64,000 nucleotides of DNA from Arthrobacter sp. 260. Lineage in GTDB: Bacteria; Actinomycetota; Actinomycetes; Actinomycetales; Micrococcaceae. Within the stretch, counting starts at the first letter, position 1; each line of letters starts with the position of its first letter. Shown in pieces: positions 24,886 to 33,405 of the stretch. The stretch covers positions 248,001-312,000 of the forward strand of contig NZ_JABFOE010000002.1 of the NCBI RefSeq assembly GCF_013116745.1, written 5' to 3'. A program made the translations under genes and the position numbers. The notes under the pieces were generated by a model that was not told the origin of the DNA, did no database searches, and worked only from the letters and a program-made list of their open reading frames with translations.

Positions 24886-26106
24886 GTGGCCGCTGCGGAC
24901 AACGGTTCGGCTGGGACCCACCATCAGATCGTCGTGATCGGCGGGGGTAACGCCGGGATCTCCCTCGCAGCACGGCTGCGCCGGTACGGTGCCAAGGATA
25001 TTGCGGTGGTCGAGCCCAGCTCCGACCACCTCTACCAGCCGCTGTTTTCCCATATAGCCGGTGGAACCGCCCAGGCTTCGGAGGCCATCAGGCCCCAGCA
25101 GTCGGTGATTCCCCGCGGGGTGACCTGGGTGCAGGACGCCGCCGCCGACGTCGACGCCGCCCACAACACCGTTCTCCTGGCCTCCGGTGCCCGGATCGGC
25201 TACGACCAGCTGGTGGTGTGCCCCGGCATCCAGAAAGACTGGGATGCGGTGCCCGGTCTGGCCGACGCCATGGCATCGGAATATGGTGCCTCGAACTACG
25301 AGATCGAGCTGGCGCCCAAGGCCTGGGACCTGCTGCGCGCCCTGCGCCGCGGAACTGTGGTGTTCAACCTGCCACCGGGGCCGCTGACCTGCGGGGGTGC
25401 TGCCCAAAAGCCCATGTACCTGGCCTGCGACTACTGGGCTCAGCAGGGAGTCCTGGATGACATCCGGGTGGTCCTGGTGGTTCCCACCCCGACGGTCTTT
25501 GCGGAGTCGGTGGCCAACGAGGAGCTCAACCGCAAGATCGCCGAGTACGGTATCGAGCTGCGCTACAACAGTGAGGTCACCGCGGTCGACGCCGCTGGGA
25601 AGACCGTCACCGTCCAGGACAACCTGGCCGGGAAGACGGAAATTCTGGGCTACGACGTGCTGCACGCCGTTCCGCCGCAGTCGGCCCCCGACTGGCTCAA
25701 ATCGACCGACCTCCCGGCGCCGGGCGACCCCTCGGGGTTTGTTGAGGTGGACCCGGAAACGCTGCGGTCCCTCAGATACCCGGCCGTCTGGTCCCTCGGC
25801 GACGCGGCGGCAACCCTGAACTCGAAATCGGGTGCTGCGCTCCGTCAGCAGACTCAAGTGGTGGCTAAGAACCTGATGGCAGTGCTCAAGGGCAAGAAGG
25901 TCAGCGCAAAGTACAACAACTATTCGGCGTGCCCGTTCACTGTGTCCCGGTCCACCGTGGTGTTCTCCGAGTTCGACGACCAGTACCGGGCGATGCCATC
26001 CATCCCGTGGAAGGGCATCATGCGGGAACGGCGGGCCACCTTTGTTCTCGAACGCCGGATCCTGCCCCGGGTCTACTGGAAACTGATCCTGAAGGGGCGC
26101 GCCTAA
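24886..26106 (+). CDS. Sulfide:quinone oxidoreductase-like flavoprotein
   Basis: 406 residues from GTG at 24886, one base after the DUF2945 stop. FAD-binding IVVIGGGNAGISLAARL, then HLYQPLFSHIAGGTA typical of SQR and NDH-2 relatives. Two cysteines in the SQR positions are seen: GPLTCGGAAQKPMYL and YSACPFTVSRS, and the following EFD fits type II SQR. It would oxidise sulfide or a persulfide and reduce membrane quinone. The C-terminus lacks a long membrane anchor but has basic/hydrophobic residues. No sulfur-handling genes (rhodanese, persulfide dioxygenase) are adjacent. Confidence 0.82.
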   Translation: MAAADNGSAGTHHQIVVIGGGNAGISLAARLRRYGAKDIAVVEPSSDHLYQPLFSHIAGGTAQASEAIRPQQSVIPRGVTWVQDAAADVDAAHNTVLLASGARIGYDQLVVCPGIQKDWDAVPGLADAMASEYGASNYEIELAPKAWDLLRALRRGTVVFNLPPGPLTCGGAAQKPMYLACDYWAQQGVLDDIRVVLVVPTPTVFAESVANEELNRKIAEYGIELRYNSEVTAVDAAGKTVTVQDNLAGKTEILGYDVLHAVPPQSAPDWLKSTDLPAPGDPSGFVEVDPETLRSLRYPAVWSLGDAAATLNSKSGAALRQQTQVVAKNLMAVLKGKKVSAKYNNYSACPFTVSRSTVVFSEFDDQYRAMPSIPWKGIMRERRATFVLERRILPRVYWKLILKGRA

Positions 26107-26125
26107 AGGGCACTTCGATACCGGA

Positions 26126-26154
26126 CTGGATGCGCTCTAGTCAGCGGCATCCAG
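26126..26154. terminator. Hairpin between convergent SQR-like and MerR genes
   Basis: CTGGATGC at 26126-26133 and GCATCCAG at 26147-26154 form a perfect eight-base stem; the right arm lies in the last codons of the MerR gene. No T-run, so strength is uncertain. Confidence 0.45.
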
Positions 26155-26421
26155 TTCGTCGCGCAACTTCCCGTTAGCGGCCTCCAGCACCAGCACCATC
26201 CTGATCCCCGCGAGGTTCAGTCCCTCGGCGAGGAGCTGCTCGATGCGCCGCAGCGTCGCCAGATCCAGCTCACTGTACTTCCGCGTCCCGCCGGGGGTCC
26301 GGGCGGGATCGAGTAGCCCTTTGCGTTCGTACAGCCGCAGGTTCTGCTGTCCCATTCCCACCAGTTCGGCCGCCACCGAGATGGCGTACACCCCCGTGCT
26401 TGGATCTTGTTTCTCCGCCAT
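26137..26421 (-). CDS. MerR-family regulator, HspR-like
   Basis: 94 residues from ATG at 26421, eight bases after GGAGG; a GTG three codons earlier is possible. The helix-turn-helix (YAISVAAELVGMGQQNLRLY), wing (ERKGLLDPARTPGGTRKYSE) and following RRIEQLL are the MerR/HspR pattern; P-x-R-T-x-G-G-x-R-x-Y is diagnostic. It is short and lacks a sensor domain, like HspR, the heat-shock repressor of actinobacteria. It is divergent from a lone Hsp20 gene, its likely target. It is not in a dnaK operon, so it may be an Hsp20-specific paralogue. Confidence 0.85.
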   Translation of the reverse strand: MAEKQDPSTGVYAISVAAELVGMGQQNLRLYERKGLLDPARTPGGTRKYSELDLATLRRIEQLLAEGLNLAGIRMVLVLEAANGKLRDELDAAD

Positions 26422-26578
26422 CTCCAACACCTCCGCTCGTCCTGAGTGATCGTTTCGATCCCGTCAAAAATTGTTGTTGCATCAGTCTCTCACTGGTGAT
26501 ATAAAAAATCTATGTCAGCCACTACAGAATGGTTGACAGGATATCCATCAACTCAAGATGCTGAAGGAGTGCAGAACC

Positions 26579-27004
26579 ATGTTGATGCGTACCGACCCAT
26601 TCAGGGAGCTGGATCGTCTTGCCCAGCAGGTACTGGGAACCACCGCCCGGCCGGCAGCCATGCCGATGGACGCGTGGCAGGAGGGGGACAGCTTCGTTGT
26701 CACGTTCGATCTCCCCGGTGTCGACACGAACTCCATCGACCTCGACGTGGAGCGCAACGTGCTGACCGTCCGCGCTGAGCGGAGCCCATCGGCCCCTGAC
26801 GGCACCGAGTTGATCGCCGCAGAACGTCCACGCGGGGTCTTCAGCCGACAGCTGATCCTGGGTGACACCCTCGATACCGACAGGGTCAAGGCCAATTACG
26901 ACGGCGGCGTGCTGACGCTGCGCATCCCGATCGCCGAGAAGGCCAAGCCCCGGAAGATCGAAATCGAAAGCAATGGCCAGGCGCGGCAGGAGATCAACGC
27001 CTGA
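26579..27004 (+). CDS. Small heat-shock protein, Hsp20/alpha-crystallin family
   Basis: 141 residues from ATG at 26579, nine bases after AAGGAG; an in-frame ATG at 26558 lies before that site. The short N-arm ([15 protein letters not shown]) is followed by the crystallin beta-sandwich: [52 protein letters not shown] holdase chaperone preventing aggregation on heat or oxidative stress. Upstream is a half-site ACTCAAG (26551-26557) like those bound by HspR, but no complete inverted HAIR element is visible. Confidence 0.93.
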   Translation: MLMRTDPFRELDRLAQQVLGTTARPAAMPMDAWQEGDSFVVTFDLPGVDTNSIDLDVERNVLTVRAERSPSAPDGTELIAAERPRGVFSRQLILGDTLDTDRVKANYDGGVLTLRIPIAEKAKPRKIEIESNGQARQEINA

Positions 27005-27151
27005 CGCACGGGTTCGTCACTCAAGCAGCCCGTCACGAAGCAGGGGTGGTTCCCGGAGGGGGCAACGGGGGTCACCCCACTGACGTATCGGAACTGCAGG
27101 CGTCAACCAAGGCAGAGGAATAGGTAAGGCACAGCGGGGAAGGGGTAGGTA

Positions 27152-27523
27152 ATGTCCGGATGGCGGCGGTACGACGCGCAGTTGGTTCCAGCCTTCTACG
27201 AGCGCTTCGAGGAACGCTGGGGCAAGGGTGCCGCCCCGTTCCTTGACCCGGCCGTCGGCGGCGAGCCTCTACCGAGGGCGCAGTGGATCAATGTGGACAC
27301 AGGTGCGGCCGTCGCCGCGGTACCCATCTGGGGAGATGACCAGCGGCAGCGCTCCTTCGGGGTGTTCTACCTGCCACCCGAGGGGGATATCTGGGTGTTG
27401 CGGCCCGGGCACACGGCCTATCTCGAATCCGAGGATGTGGCAGATGAGATCTCCCTGCGGAACGATGCGTTCAAGAAGGCTGTCGCCTTCGCCAAGGGTT
27501 TCATTTACGGCGAGGATGCCTAG
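27152..27523 (+). CDS. Hypothetical protein, 123 residues
   Basis: ATG after a purine-rich AAGGGG. A soluble, aromatic-rich protein (MSGWRRYDAQLVPAFYERFE, PRAQWINVDTG, FGVFYLPPEGDIWVLRPGH). No known domain recognised. Codon use matches the core genome and the reading frame has strong third-position GC, so it is a real gene. Confidence 0.65.
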   Translation: MSGWRRYDAQLVPAFYERFEERWGKGAAPFLDPAVGGEPLPRAQWINVDTGAAVAAVPIWGDDQRQRSFGVFYLPPEGDIWVLRPGHTAYLESEDVADEISLRNDAFKKAVAFAKGFIYGEDA

Positions 27524-27556
27524 CGGCCCGTCGGGCAGCCAGGTTGGCAGCCCAGG

Positions 27557-27598
27557 GAGGGCGAGAGGCCGTCGTCGCCCGCTGGGCAGGCCGCCCTC
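27557..27598. terminator. GC-rich hairpin after the 123-residue gene
   Basis: GAGGGCG at 27557-27563 pairs with CGCCCTC at 27592-27598, 34 bases after the stop. No T-run. The rest of the 294-base gap (27524-27817) holds only the promoter region of the next gene. Confidence 0.4.
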
Positions 27599-27817
27599 GG
27601 GTGTGCAGGTTTCCCCACTTTCACCAGTCCAACCAGAGGAAATTCGGCGTGTTGGGGCCGACACGCCGTCGCCATCGGTAGTACCTGAGGGTATTTGCGC
27701 GTGTGAGATTAGTTCCCACAGGCGACCAGTTGATTCAGCGTCCAGCTTGGGCGCGTAAGCTGGAAGACTGCGGACAAAATTATTGCCACTTCAGGCATTG
27801 TCCGCGAGGAGGCAACA

Positions 27818-28453
27818 TTGGCACGACGCATGGCGGACCCGGCTTACCGAGCACAGCAGTGGGAACGACGTTACGACCCGAATATCGAAGAAATCAACCG
27901 GATGTGTGACACTCTGGCCGAGCAGAAGCCGGACCGTTCACTTCCCTACATTGACCCAGCACACGACCTCGACGAGTGTCGCATTGTGAGCCTGTTCTCC
28001 AACCCGGGCGCAAACCTCGCCTCAGGATTTGTGTCCGCGGAGAACGACGATCAGAGTGCCATCCGCACCGCCGAGATCTACGAGAGCGTTGGGCTTCAGC
28101 CCAAGTTCGTGATGCCCTGGAACGTTTATCCCTGGTATGTCACAGAGGTGAAGGAAAAGGCGCTCACCCCCGAGCAGATCGACGAGGGCGTCAAGCCGTT
28201 GCTGGCTTTCCTGCAGCGCGTCTCGCGTGCCTCAGCCCTGGTGGCTCACGGCACCGACGCCCACAAGGTGGCACGCCGCCTCACGCAACTGGAGAACCGG
28301 GCCATTCAGCGCCGCGGCTTCAAGGTGTACAAGGTGAAATCCACAGGTGACCGCGCGTTTGCGGGATCACCGGCGAAGCAGGAGGTGTGGCGCCAGGAAA
28401 TGCAGGCCGCCTACACTGACGCGATGGCTCGGGCTGGCATCAGCCGCGCCTGA
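27818..28453 (+). CDS. Uracil-DNA glycosylase-like protein
   Basis: 211 residues from TTG at 27818, five bases after GAGGAGG. The order of motifs resembles the UDG-like family of actinobacteria: RIVSLFSNPGANLASGFVSA (family A: L-x-x-N/A-P-G), ENDDQSA, then VMPWNVYPWYV and ALVAHGTDAHKV, where the canonical final histidine motif would lie. UDG-fold proteins excise uracil or other bases, but relatives of this type have not all been shown to be active. The catalytic water-binding residue cannot be assigned with confidence. A single-gene unit with its own terminator. Confidence 0.7.
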   Translation: MARRMADPAYRAQQWERRYDPNIEEINRMCDTLAEQKPDRSLPYIDPAHDLDECRIVSLFSNPGANLASGFVSAENDDQSAIRTAEIYESVGLQPKFVMPWNVYPWYVTEVKEKALTPEQIDEGVKPLLAFLQRVSRASALVAHGTDAHKVARRLTQLENRAIQRRGFKVYKVKSTGDRAFAGSPAKQEVWRQEMQAAYTDAMARAGISRA

Positions 28454-28470
28454 TCCTGAACTGGGTCCAC

Positions 28471-28537
28471 CGGTACTGGGTTACCAGTGCCGCCTGACGG
28501 CACCCGGAGAGCAGCCTTGAGGGCTCTCGCCGGGTGC
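28471..28537. terminator. Double hairpin, bidirectional terminator
   Basis: Two stems follow the UDG-like gene: CGGTACTGG/CCAGTGCCG (28471-28492, one G-T pair) and a longer one with GCACCCGG (28500-28507) pairing to the CCGGGTGC end at 28537, extended by AGAGC/GCTCT. A T-rich stretch follows. The methyltransferase gene ends from the other side at 28548. Confidence 0.75.
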
Positions 28538-28547
28538 TGTTTGTCGT

Positions 28548-29180
28548 TTAAGGGCCGACGTCGGCCGTAGTAGTGGGCGGCGCCGCCTGGCTGGTCCGGG
28601 TAAGAATTGCAACCAGGAACGACGACGTCGGCTCCCTTGGACGCAGGTCCCAGGTGGAGAACTCGTTACGGCGTTCCAGGCCGGCGGCCGACGCATCAGT
28701 GAAGAACCTCTCCGCTGAATACCCACGCTCGCTGCCAAAGCCCACCACCAGCCGGCCGCCCGGAACCAGATGCACCTGCAGCCGGCGCAGTACCTCCGGC
28801 GCGGTACCGGGCGCCAGGAACGGCAACACGTTCCCGGTGCACACGATCAGGTCAAACGTCCGCTCCAGCGCCAGCCCGCTCAGGTCCGCCACCTGCCACT
28901 CGGAGAGAGGATGGTCCCGCCGCGCGGCACCGATCAGCTCGGCGTCCGCGTCGACCCCGGTGACCAGGTGACCCCGGCGGGCCAGTTCCCCGCCTACCCG
29001 GCCGGTGCCGCACCCGGCGTCGAGGATCCGGCTGCCACGGGCGGCCATCGCGTCGAGAACCCGTGCCTCACCGTGCAGGTCACGGCCCTCCGCGCGCATC
29101 GCCTCGAAGCGTTGAATGTAGCGGGTGGAATGGCCGGGGTGCTCGCGGTTTTCTGCCGCCCAGAGTGTCTCTTCGTTCAC
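28548..29180 (-). CDS. Class I SAM-dependent methyltransferase
   Basis: 210 residues from GTG at 29180. Motif I ILDAGCGTGRVGGELARRG, acidic motif VTGVDADAELI, and the later FDLIVCTGNVLPFL and LVPGGRLVVGFG are all typical of small-molecule methyltransferases. No ribosome site is present; a -10-like TAGGCT six bases before the start suggests leaderless translation. Substrate unknown. Divergent from the Pr6Pr gene. Confidence 0.88.
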   Translation of the reverse strand: MNEETLWAAENREHPGHSTRYIQRFEAMRAEGRDLHGEARVLDAMAARGSRILDAGCGTGRVGGELARRGHLVTGVDADAELIGAARRDHPLSEWQVADLSGLALERTFDLIVCTGNVLPFLAPGTAPEVLRRLQVHLVPGGRLVVGFGSERGYSAERFFTDASAAGLERRNEFSTWDLRPREPTSSFLVAILTRTSQAAPPTTTADVGP

Positions 29181-29186
29181 TGGGAC

Positions 29187-29192
29187 AGCCTA
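29187..29192 (-). promoter_or_regulatory. -10 element of a probable leaderless transcript
   Basis: TAGGCT on the minus strand ends six bases before the GTG of the methyltransferase gene, so transcription would start at or next to the start codon. The same spacing is seen at four other genes of this window. Confidence 0.5.
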
Positions 29193-29241
29193 CTGGGCAT
29201 ACGATCAGTGGAGGGTCGTCAGCCAGCGTGGGAGGGTACCG

Positions 29242-29901
29242 ATGGGGTTAGCTGCACGGGGTTGGCACGGCGTCGTCGCATTGATCGGTTTGGTGGGCCT
29301 CGGCGCCCAGGTGATCGCCCTGATCAACGGGGAAAACTACTCGGTACTCGGCCCCGTCATGTCGTGGTGGAATTTCTTCAGCTACTTCACCATCCTCAGC
29401 AATATTCTGGTGCTGGTGATCAACGCGGACCTGGCCCTGAACCCATCGGGCCGGTCGTCAACGCTGTGGCGGGTGCTGCGGCTGAACGCCGTCGTCAATA
29501 TCTCGGTCACCGGGCTGATCGCGTTCACGCTGCTGCGACGCCTCCCGGAGGTGCAGGCACTGGTGGGCCTCGGCCGGCTCTCCGACACCCTGCTGCACTA
29601 TGTGGTGCCAATCCTGACGGTACTCGGGTGGCTACTGTTCGGCCCCCGGCCCCGCTTCACCATCCAGACGGTCTGGCTCTCGCTGATTTTCCCGGGGGTC
29701 TGGCTGGTCTACACGCTCCTGCGCGGGGCGGCGGTCACCTGGTACCCGTACCCCTTCGTCGACCTAAGGATCATCGATCCGCTGGAAGTACTGATCAACT
29801 GCGTCTTCATCGGGGCCATGTTTGTGGGGTTCGGCTTCGCCGTGCTGCAGGTCGATAACCGGATGAAACCGCTATTTTCCAAGGAGCACGCTGATGTCTG
29901 A
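29242..29901 (+). CDS. Pr6Pr-family membrane protein
   Basis: 219 residues from ATG at 29242, behind GGGAGGG. Six hydrophobic segments; the block SWWNFFSYFTILSNILVLVI and the later RIIDPLEVLINCVFIG are typical of the Pr6Pr family (proteins with six TM segments and conserved proline/aromatic positions). The function of bacterial members is unknown. Its stop overlaps the DUF2071 gene by eight bases. Confidence 0.8.
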   Translation: MGLAARGWHGVVALIGLVGLGAQVIALINGENYSVLGPVMSWWNFFSYFTILSNILVLVINADLALNPSGRSSTLWRVLRLNAVVNISVTGLIAFTLLRRLPEVQALVGLGRLSDTLLHYVVPILTVLGWLLFGPRPRFTIQTVWLSLIFPGVWLVYTLLRGAAVTWYPYPFVDLRIIDPLEVLINCVFIGAMFVGFGFAVLQVDNRMKPLFSKEHADV

Positions 29902-30619
29902 CTCAATCGCCTGGCCGGCGGCACCGCCCCTGGTCAGCTGGCCAATCATGGATCAGGCGTGGATGGACGCCGTGTTCCTGCACTGGCGGATTCCGGTGGA
30001 GACCGCCGCCGGTTTCATGCCGCCCGGGACGGAACCCGACGTGTTCGACGGCGACGCGTGGGTGGGGCTGATCGGGTTCCGGATGGTGGGCGCCGGGATT
30101 GGCTCAGGGATGCCCGTTCCCTATTTCGGGTCCTTCAGCGAAATCAACGTCCGGTTGTACTCCCGGGAACCCGATGGGACCCGCGGGGTGGTGTTCCTGA
30201 CCCTCGATGCGTCCCGGCTGGCAGTGGTCCTGGTGGCCCGGGCGGCTGGGATCCCCTACGTCTGGTCCCGGTGTGCGCCGGTGCCCGACCCCGGTCGTGC
30301 CGGGTACACGGTGCGGCGGTTCCGCGGCGGGGCGTCGTCGTCGTTCGCCGTCAGGCCGAACCGGGCGGTGGTCGCGTCCGATCCGTTGACGATCAACGTG
30401 ACCGCACGGTTTGGCCTGCACTCGCAGTTGGCAGGGAGGACGCTGTTCATCCCGAACACGCACGCGCCGTGGCCCCTGCACCCGGCGACTATCGACCATC
30501 TCGACGACGGGCTGGTTGCCGCGGCCGGGATCACCGTCACCGGGCCACCCGAGTCGGTGCTGTACTCGCCGGGCGTGCAGACGCAGTTCGGCAAGCCCCG
30601 GGTGATCCGGCGCGGATAG
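29894..30619 (+). CDS. DUF2071 (YqjF-like) family protein
   Basis: 241 residues. Family marks: LVSWPIMDQAWMDAVFLHWR near the start, the block VGLIGFRMVG, FGSFSEINVRLYSR, and TRGVVFLTLDASRLAVVLVA. DUF2071 proteins are soluble, acetoacetate-decarboxylase-like in fold, with no proven function. Start codon overlaps the previous gene by eight bases, so the two are translated from one mRNA. Confidence 0.85.
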   Translation: MSDSIAWPAAPPLVSWPIMDQAWMDAVFLHWRIPVETAAGFMPPGTEPDVFDGDAWVGLIGFRMVGAGIGSGMPVPYFGSFSEINVRLYSREPDGTRGVVFLTLDASRLAVVLVARAAGIPYVWSRCAPVPDPGRAGYTVRRFRGGASSSFAVRPNRAVVASDPLTINVTARFGLHSQLAGRTLFIPNTHAPWPLHPATIDHLDDGLVAAAGITVTGPPESVLYSPGVQTQFGKPRVIRRG

Positions 30620-30650
30620 CCGCGGGTCAGGCAGCGGTCAGGACGGTCGG

Positions 30651-31337
30651 TCAGACCATCCCGGAAGGGCGGATATTCAGCGACTCGATGGTGGAGTCCC
30701 GGGAGGCGTCGACCGCCAGCCGGACCGCCTTGGCCACCTGATCGGGCTGGATCCATTCCTCCGGCCGGTAGGGCTTGCCCTCGAACGTATGCAGTTCCTG
30801 CTGCATGTCGGTGGCTACCCGGCCCGGGTGGATCGAACTGACCCGCACCCCGTTGCCGCGTTCCTCCTGCCGGAGGGCGTCGGTGAGGGCGCGCAGCGCG
30901 AACTTCGTGCCGCTGTACAGGGCGGAGCCGTCGCCCGAGGCGTACCCGGAGCCCGAGTTGATGGCGATGACCTGCCCCTTGGCGGCCCGCAGCGCGGGAA
31001 GCAGCAGCCGGGTCAGGTTAGCGACGGCAAACACGTTGACCTCGAAACTGTTCCGCCACTGCTCGGCGGTCAGCTCGGCCACCTGGCCCATCTGCAGCAC
31101 GCCCGCTGAGTGGACGAGCACATCGAGGCTGGTGATGCCCTCGACAGCGTCAGCGGTGAGCGCGGTGAGCTCGGCGGCGAACGGCTCGGCGGAGGGGAAC
31201 TCGCGGGCCAGGTCCTGCAGGGCGTCGGCGTCGCGGCCGCCGAGGAACAGGTGGTGGGTGGGGGCGAGTTCGCGGGCGATGGCGAGGCCGATGCCCCGCG
31301 ATGCACCGGTGATCAGGGCTACAGGCAGTTCAGTCAT
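30651..31337 (-). CDS. Short-chain dehydrogenase/reductase
   Basis: 228 residues from ATG at 31337, eight bases after AGGAT; an ATG at 31346 lacks a site. Canonical SDR: ALITGASRGIGLAIA, VLVHSAGV, the Ser of INSGSG and LYSGTKFAL with Tyr and Lys. R-D after the second strand (LGGRDADAL) suggests NADP. Single gene, convergent with the DUF2071 gene. Substrate unknown. Confidence 0.9.
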   Translation of the reverse strand: MTELPVALITGASRGIGLAIARELAPTHHLFLGGRDADALQDLAREFPSAEPFAAELTALTADAVEGITSLDVLVHSAGVLQMGQVAELTAEQWRNSFEVNVFAVANLTRLLLPALRAAKGQVIAINSGSGYASGDGSALYSGTKFALRALTDALRQEERGNGVRVSSIHPGRVATDMQQELHTFEGKPYRPEEWIQPDQVAKAVRLAVDASRDSTIESLNIRPSGMV

Positions 31338-31534
31338 GGTGGACATCCTAGCTTTGGGACCGCCAAGTGCCGGTGTTGGTGATCAATTTGCCCACCGTTC
31401 ACCGGCAGTTTTCTTACCCGGCGGATACCGGTCAGACGGCGGACCTAGTTTGAGGACTGTTGCGCCCCTGTTTGACCTGACCCATCCAGCTATCTCCCCA
31501 CTGCACCGTCGCACCTACCTGAGGGAAGCCCATC

Positions 31535-33280
31535 GTGAACAAACTGAGCAAGCGGACATTGATTGCCGCGACAGCCATCGCCTGTACCTTCGGCGTCGCC
31601 GCCCCAGCCACCGCCAATGTGGTTGCCGATCCGGTCAGGTATTCAGCGGATCGCGCGGCGCTATCGCTGAACCCGATCGGCACCTATGAGACGGGAATCT
31701 TCGACGCCAGCGCGGCCGAAATTGTCACCCACTATCCGGCTGCCCAACGACTGCTCGTCGTCAACGCAGCTGAAGCCCTCGTCGAAGTACTCGATGTGAA
31801 GAATCCAGCCCAGCCCACCAAGCTGTTCGATCTGGTCACTGAAGGAGTGAAGTCCGGGGACGGGTCACGGATCCCCGACGGGGCAGTGGTGAACTCGGTG
31901 GCGGTGCGCGACGACGGCCTGGGGGTCCTCGCCGTCGAGGCACCCACCAAGACCGATCCAGGTTGGCTGGTGTTCTTTGACGCGAACGGCGACGGCGAAA
32001 CCCTGGGCTCCGTGCGGGTTGGCGCCCTCCCCGACATGGTGACCATCACCGCAAAGGGGGACAAGGCCGTCGTCGCGAATGAGGGCGAGCCAGCCGAGGA
32101 CTACTCAGTGGACCCCGAAGGGTCGGTCTCGATCGTGAAACTCAAGCACCACAGGATCGAACTCCCGCGCCAGAAGGATGTCAAAACTGCAGGTTTCCGC
32201 GCGTTCGAAAAGAAGCTGCCCGACGGCGTGAGGATCTACGGCGGGCGTGAGGACGCCACCGGAGTGAAACCCAAGTACCCGGTGTCGGAAAACCTTGAAC
32301 CCGAGTACGTGACGGTAGCCAAGGACGGACGCACGGCGTACGTGTCGCTTCAGGAGGCCAACGCGATTGCCGAAGTGAACCTGAACTCAGCCACCATCAC
32401 GAGGATCACGCCGCTCGGGACGGTGGACCGTCTGAAGACACCCGCCGATATGTCGGACCGGGATGACGCGATCAACCTTGCCACCTGGCCAGTGAAAGGC
32501 TTCCACCAGCCAGATGCCATGTCCTCCTACACGGTGAAGGGTAAGACCTACCTCGTCACAGCCAATGAGGGGGACGCCCGGGCCTGGGAGGGCTACTCGG
32601 AAGAGGCCCGGGTCAAGGATCTGGGCGACGGCCTGCCGCCCATTTGCGATGGCTTCGACACCAGGAAACGCAACGCCGACGGCAGCAAGATGACCATCGA
32701 GCAGTTGCAGCAGGATCAGAACCTGGGCCGCCTGAACATCACCCTCGCGGACGGTCTTTCTGCTGACGGATCTTGCTACCAGGAGCTGTTCACCTACGGC
32801 ACCCGGTCGATGTCCATCTGGACCGACAAGGGCAAGAAGGTCTTCGACACTGCAACCGATTTCGAACGGATCACCGCCAAGGTGCTGCCTGAATACTTCA
32901 ACTCGAACCACAGCGAGAGTAACTTCGAGGGACGCAGCGACGACAAGGGCCCCGAACCCGAGGGCATCACCATCGGAGAGGTGGACGGCAAGACCTACGC
33001 CTTCGTTGGTCTTGAACGGGTGGGCGGAATCATGGTGTACGACATCAGTTCCCCCGAACGCTCGAAGTTCGTCACCTACGTCAACAACCGAGACTTCTCG
33101 GCCTCCGTCGAGGAGGACCCGGCATCGTTGGGTGCCGCCGGGGACCTGGGTCCCGAGGGGCTGGCGTTCATCAGTGCCAAGAAGTCACCGACCGGAAAGC
33201 CGCTCCTCGCCGTCGGCAACGAGGTCAGCGGCACCACCACACTGTTCAGCGTGGACCGGGTGCTCAAGCACCGGTCGTGA
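31535..33280 (+). CDS. Secreted choice-of-anchor-I-type beta-propeller protein
   Basis: 581 residues from GTG behind GAGGGAAG. A signal peptide ends at APATA-N (cleavage near residue 27). The rest is a beta-propeller-like protein with repeated blade-type strands (VVVANEGEPAEDYSVDPEGS, KTYLVTANEGDARAWEGYSE, LEPEYVTVAKDGRTAYVSLQ, EPEGITIGEVDGKTYAFVGL). The 'ANEGEP/ANEGDAR' and 'D-x-x-E-G/PEG' motifs are those of the choice-of-anchor I family, often attached to phosphatase or esterase modules. Here no catalytic module and no C-terminal anchor are seen, so it is released or loosely bound. Function unknown; metal binding through the acidic loops is likely. Confidence 0.85.
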   Translation: MNKLSKRTLIAATAIACTFGVAAPATANVVADPVRYSADRAALSLNPIGTYETGIFDASAAEIVTHYPAAQRLLVVNAAEALVEVLDVKNPAQPTKLFDLVTEGVKSGDGSRIPDGAVVNSVAVRDDGLGVLAVEAPTKTDPGWLVFFDANGDGETLGSVRVGALPDMVTITAKGDKAVVANEGEPAEDYSVDPEGSVSIVKLKHHRIELPRQKDVKTAGFRAFEKKLPDGVRIYGGREDATGVKPKYPVSENLEPEYVTVAKDGRTAYVSLQEANAIAEVNLNSATITRITPLGTVDRLKTPADMSDRDDAINLATWPVKGFHQPDAMSSYTVKGKTYLVTANEGDARAWEGYSEEARVKDLGDGLPPICDGFDTRKRNADGSKMTIEQLQQDQNLGRLNITLADGLSADGSCYQELFTYGTRSMSIWTDKGKKVFDTATDFERITAKVLPEYFNSNHSESNFEGRSDDKGPEPEGITIGEVDGKTYAFVGLERVGGIMVYDISSPERSKFVTYVNNRDFSASVEEDPASLGAAGDLGPEGLAFISAKKSPTGKPLLAVGNEVSGTTTLFSVDRVLKHRS

Positions 33281-33297
33281 CTGCCCTCTGAGCCCAA

Positions 33298-33359
33298 AAA
33301 CGGCCCTCAGGGCAAGGATCGCCGGTTGCAATCGGCGGGTCTTGCGCTGAGGGCCGTTT
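33298..33359. repeat. Dispersed palindromic unit, copy 1 (terminator-like)
   Basis: AAACGGCCCTCAG at 33298-33310 pairs perfectly over 13 bases with CTGAGGGCCGTTT at 33347-33359. Inside lies a second inverted pair, CGCCG and CGGCG, and the 20-base region GGCAAGG..CGCCGGTTGCA. The unit begins 18 bases after a stop codon, ends in a T-run, and so can terminate transcription. It is closely matched by the unit at 48261-48324. Confidence 0.85.
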
Positions 33360-33405
33360 CTTCGTGGCGGTCGGGGCGGCCGTGACGGACGGGGCGGACC
33401 GAGGG

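Noticed and set aside
26551-26557. Complete HAIR (HspR) element before Hsp20
   Set aside because: Only the half-site ACTCAAG is present; the inverted partner is not at the required spacing.
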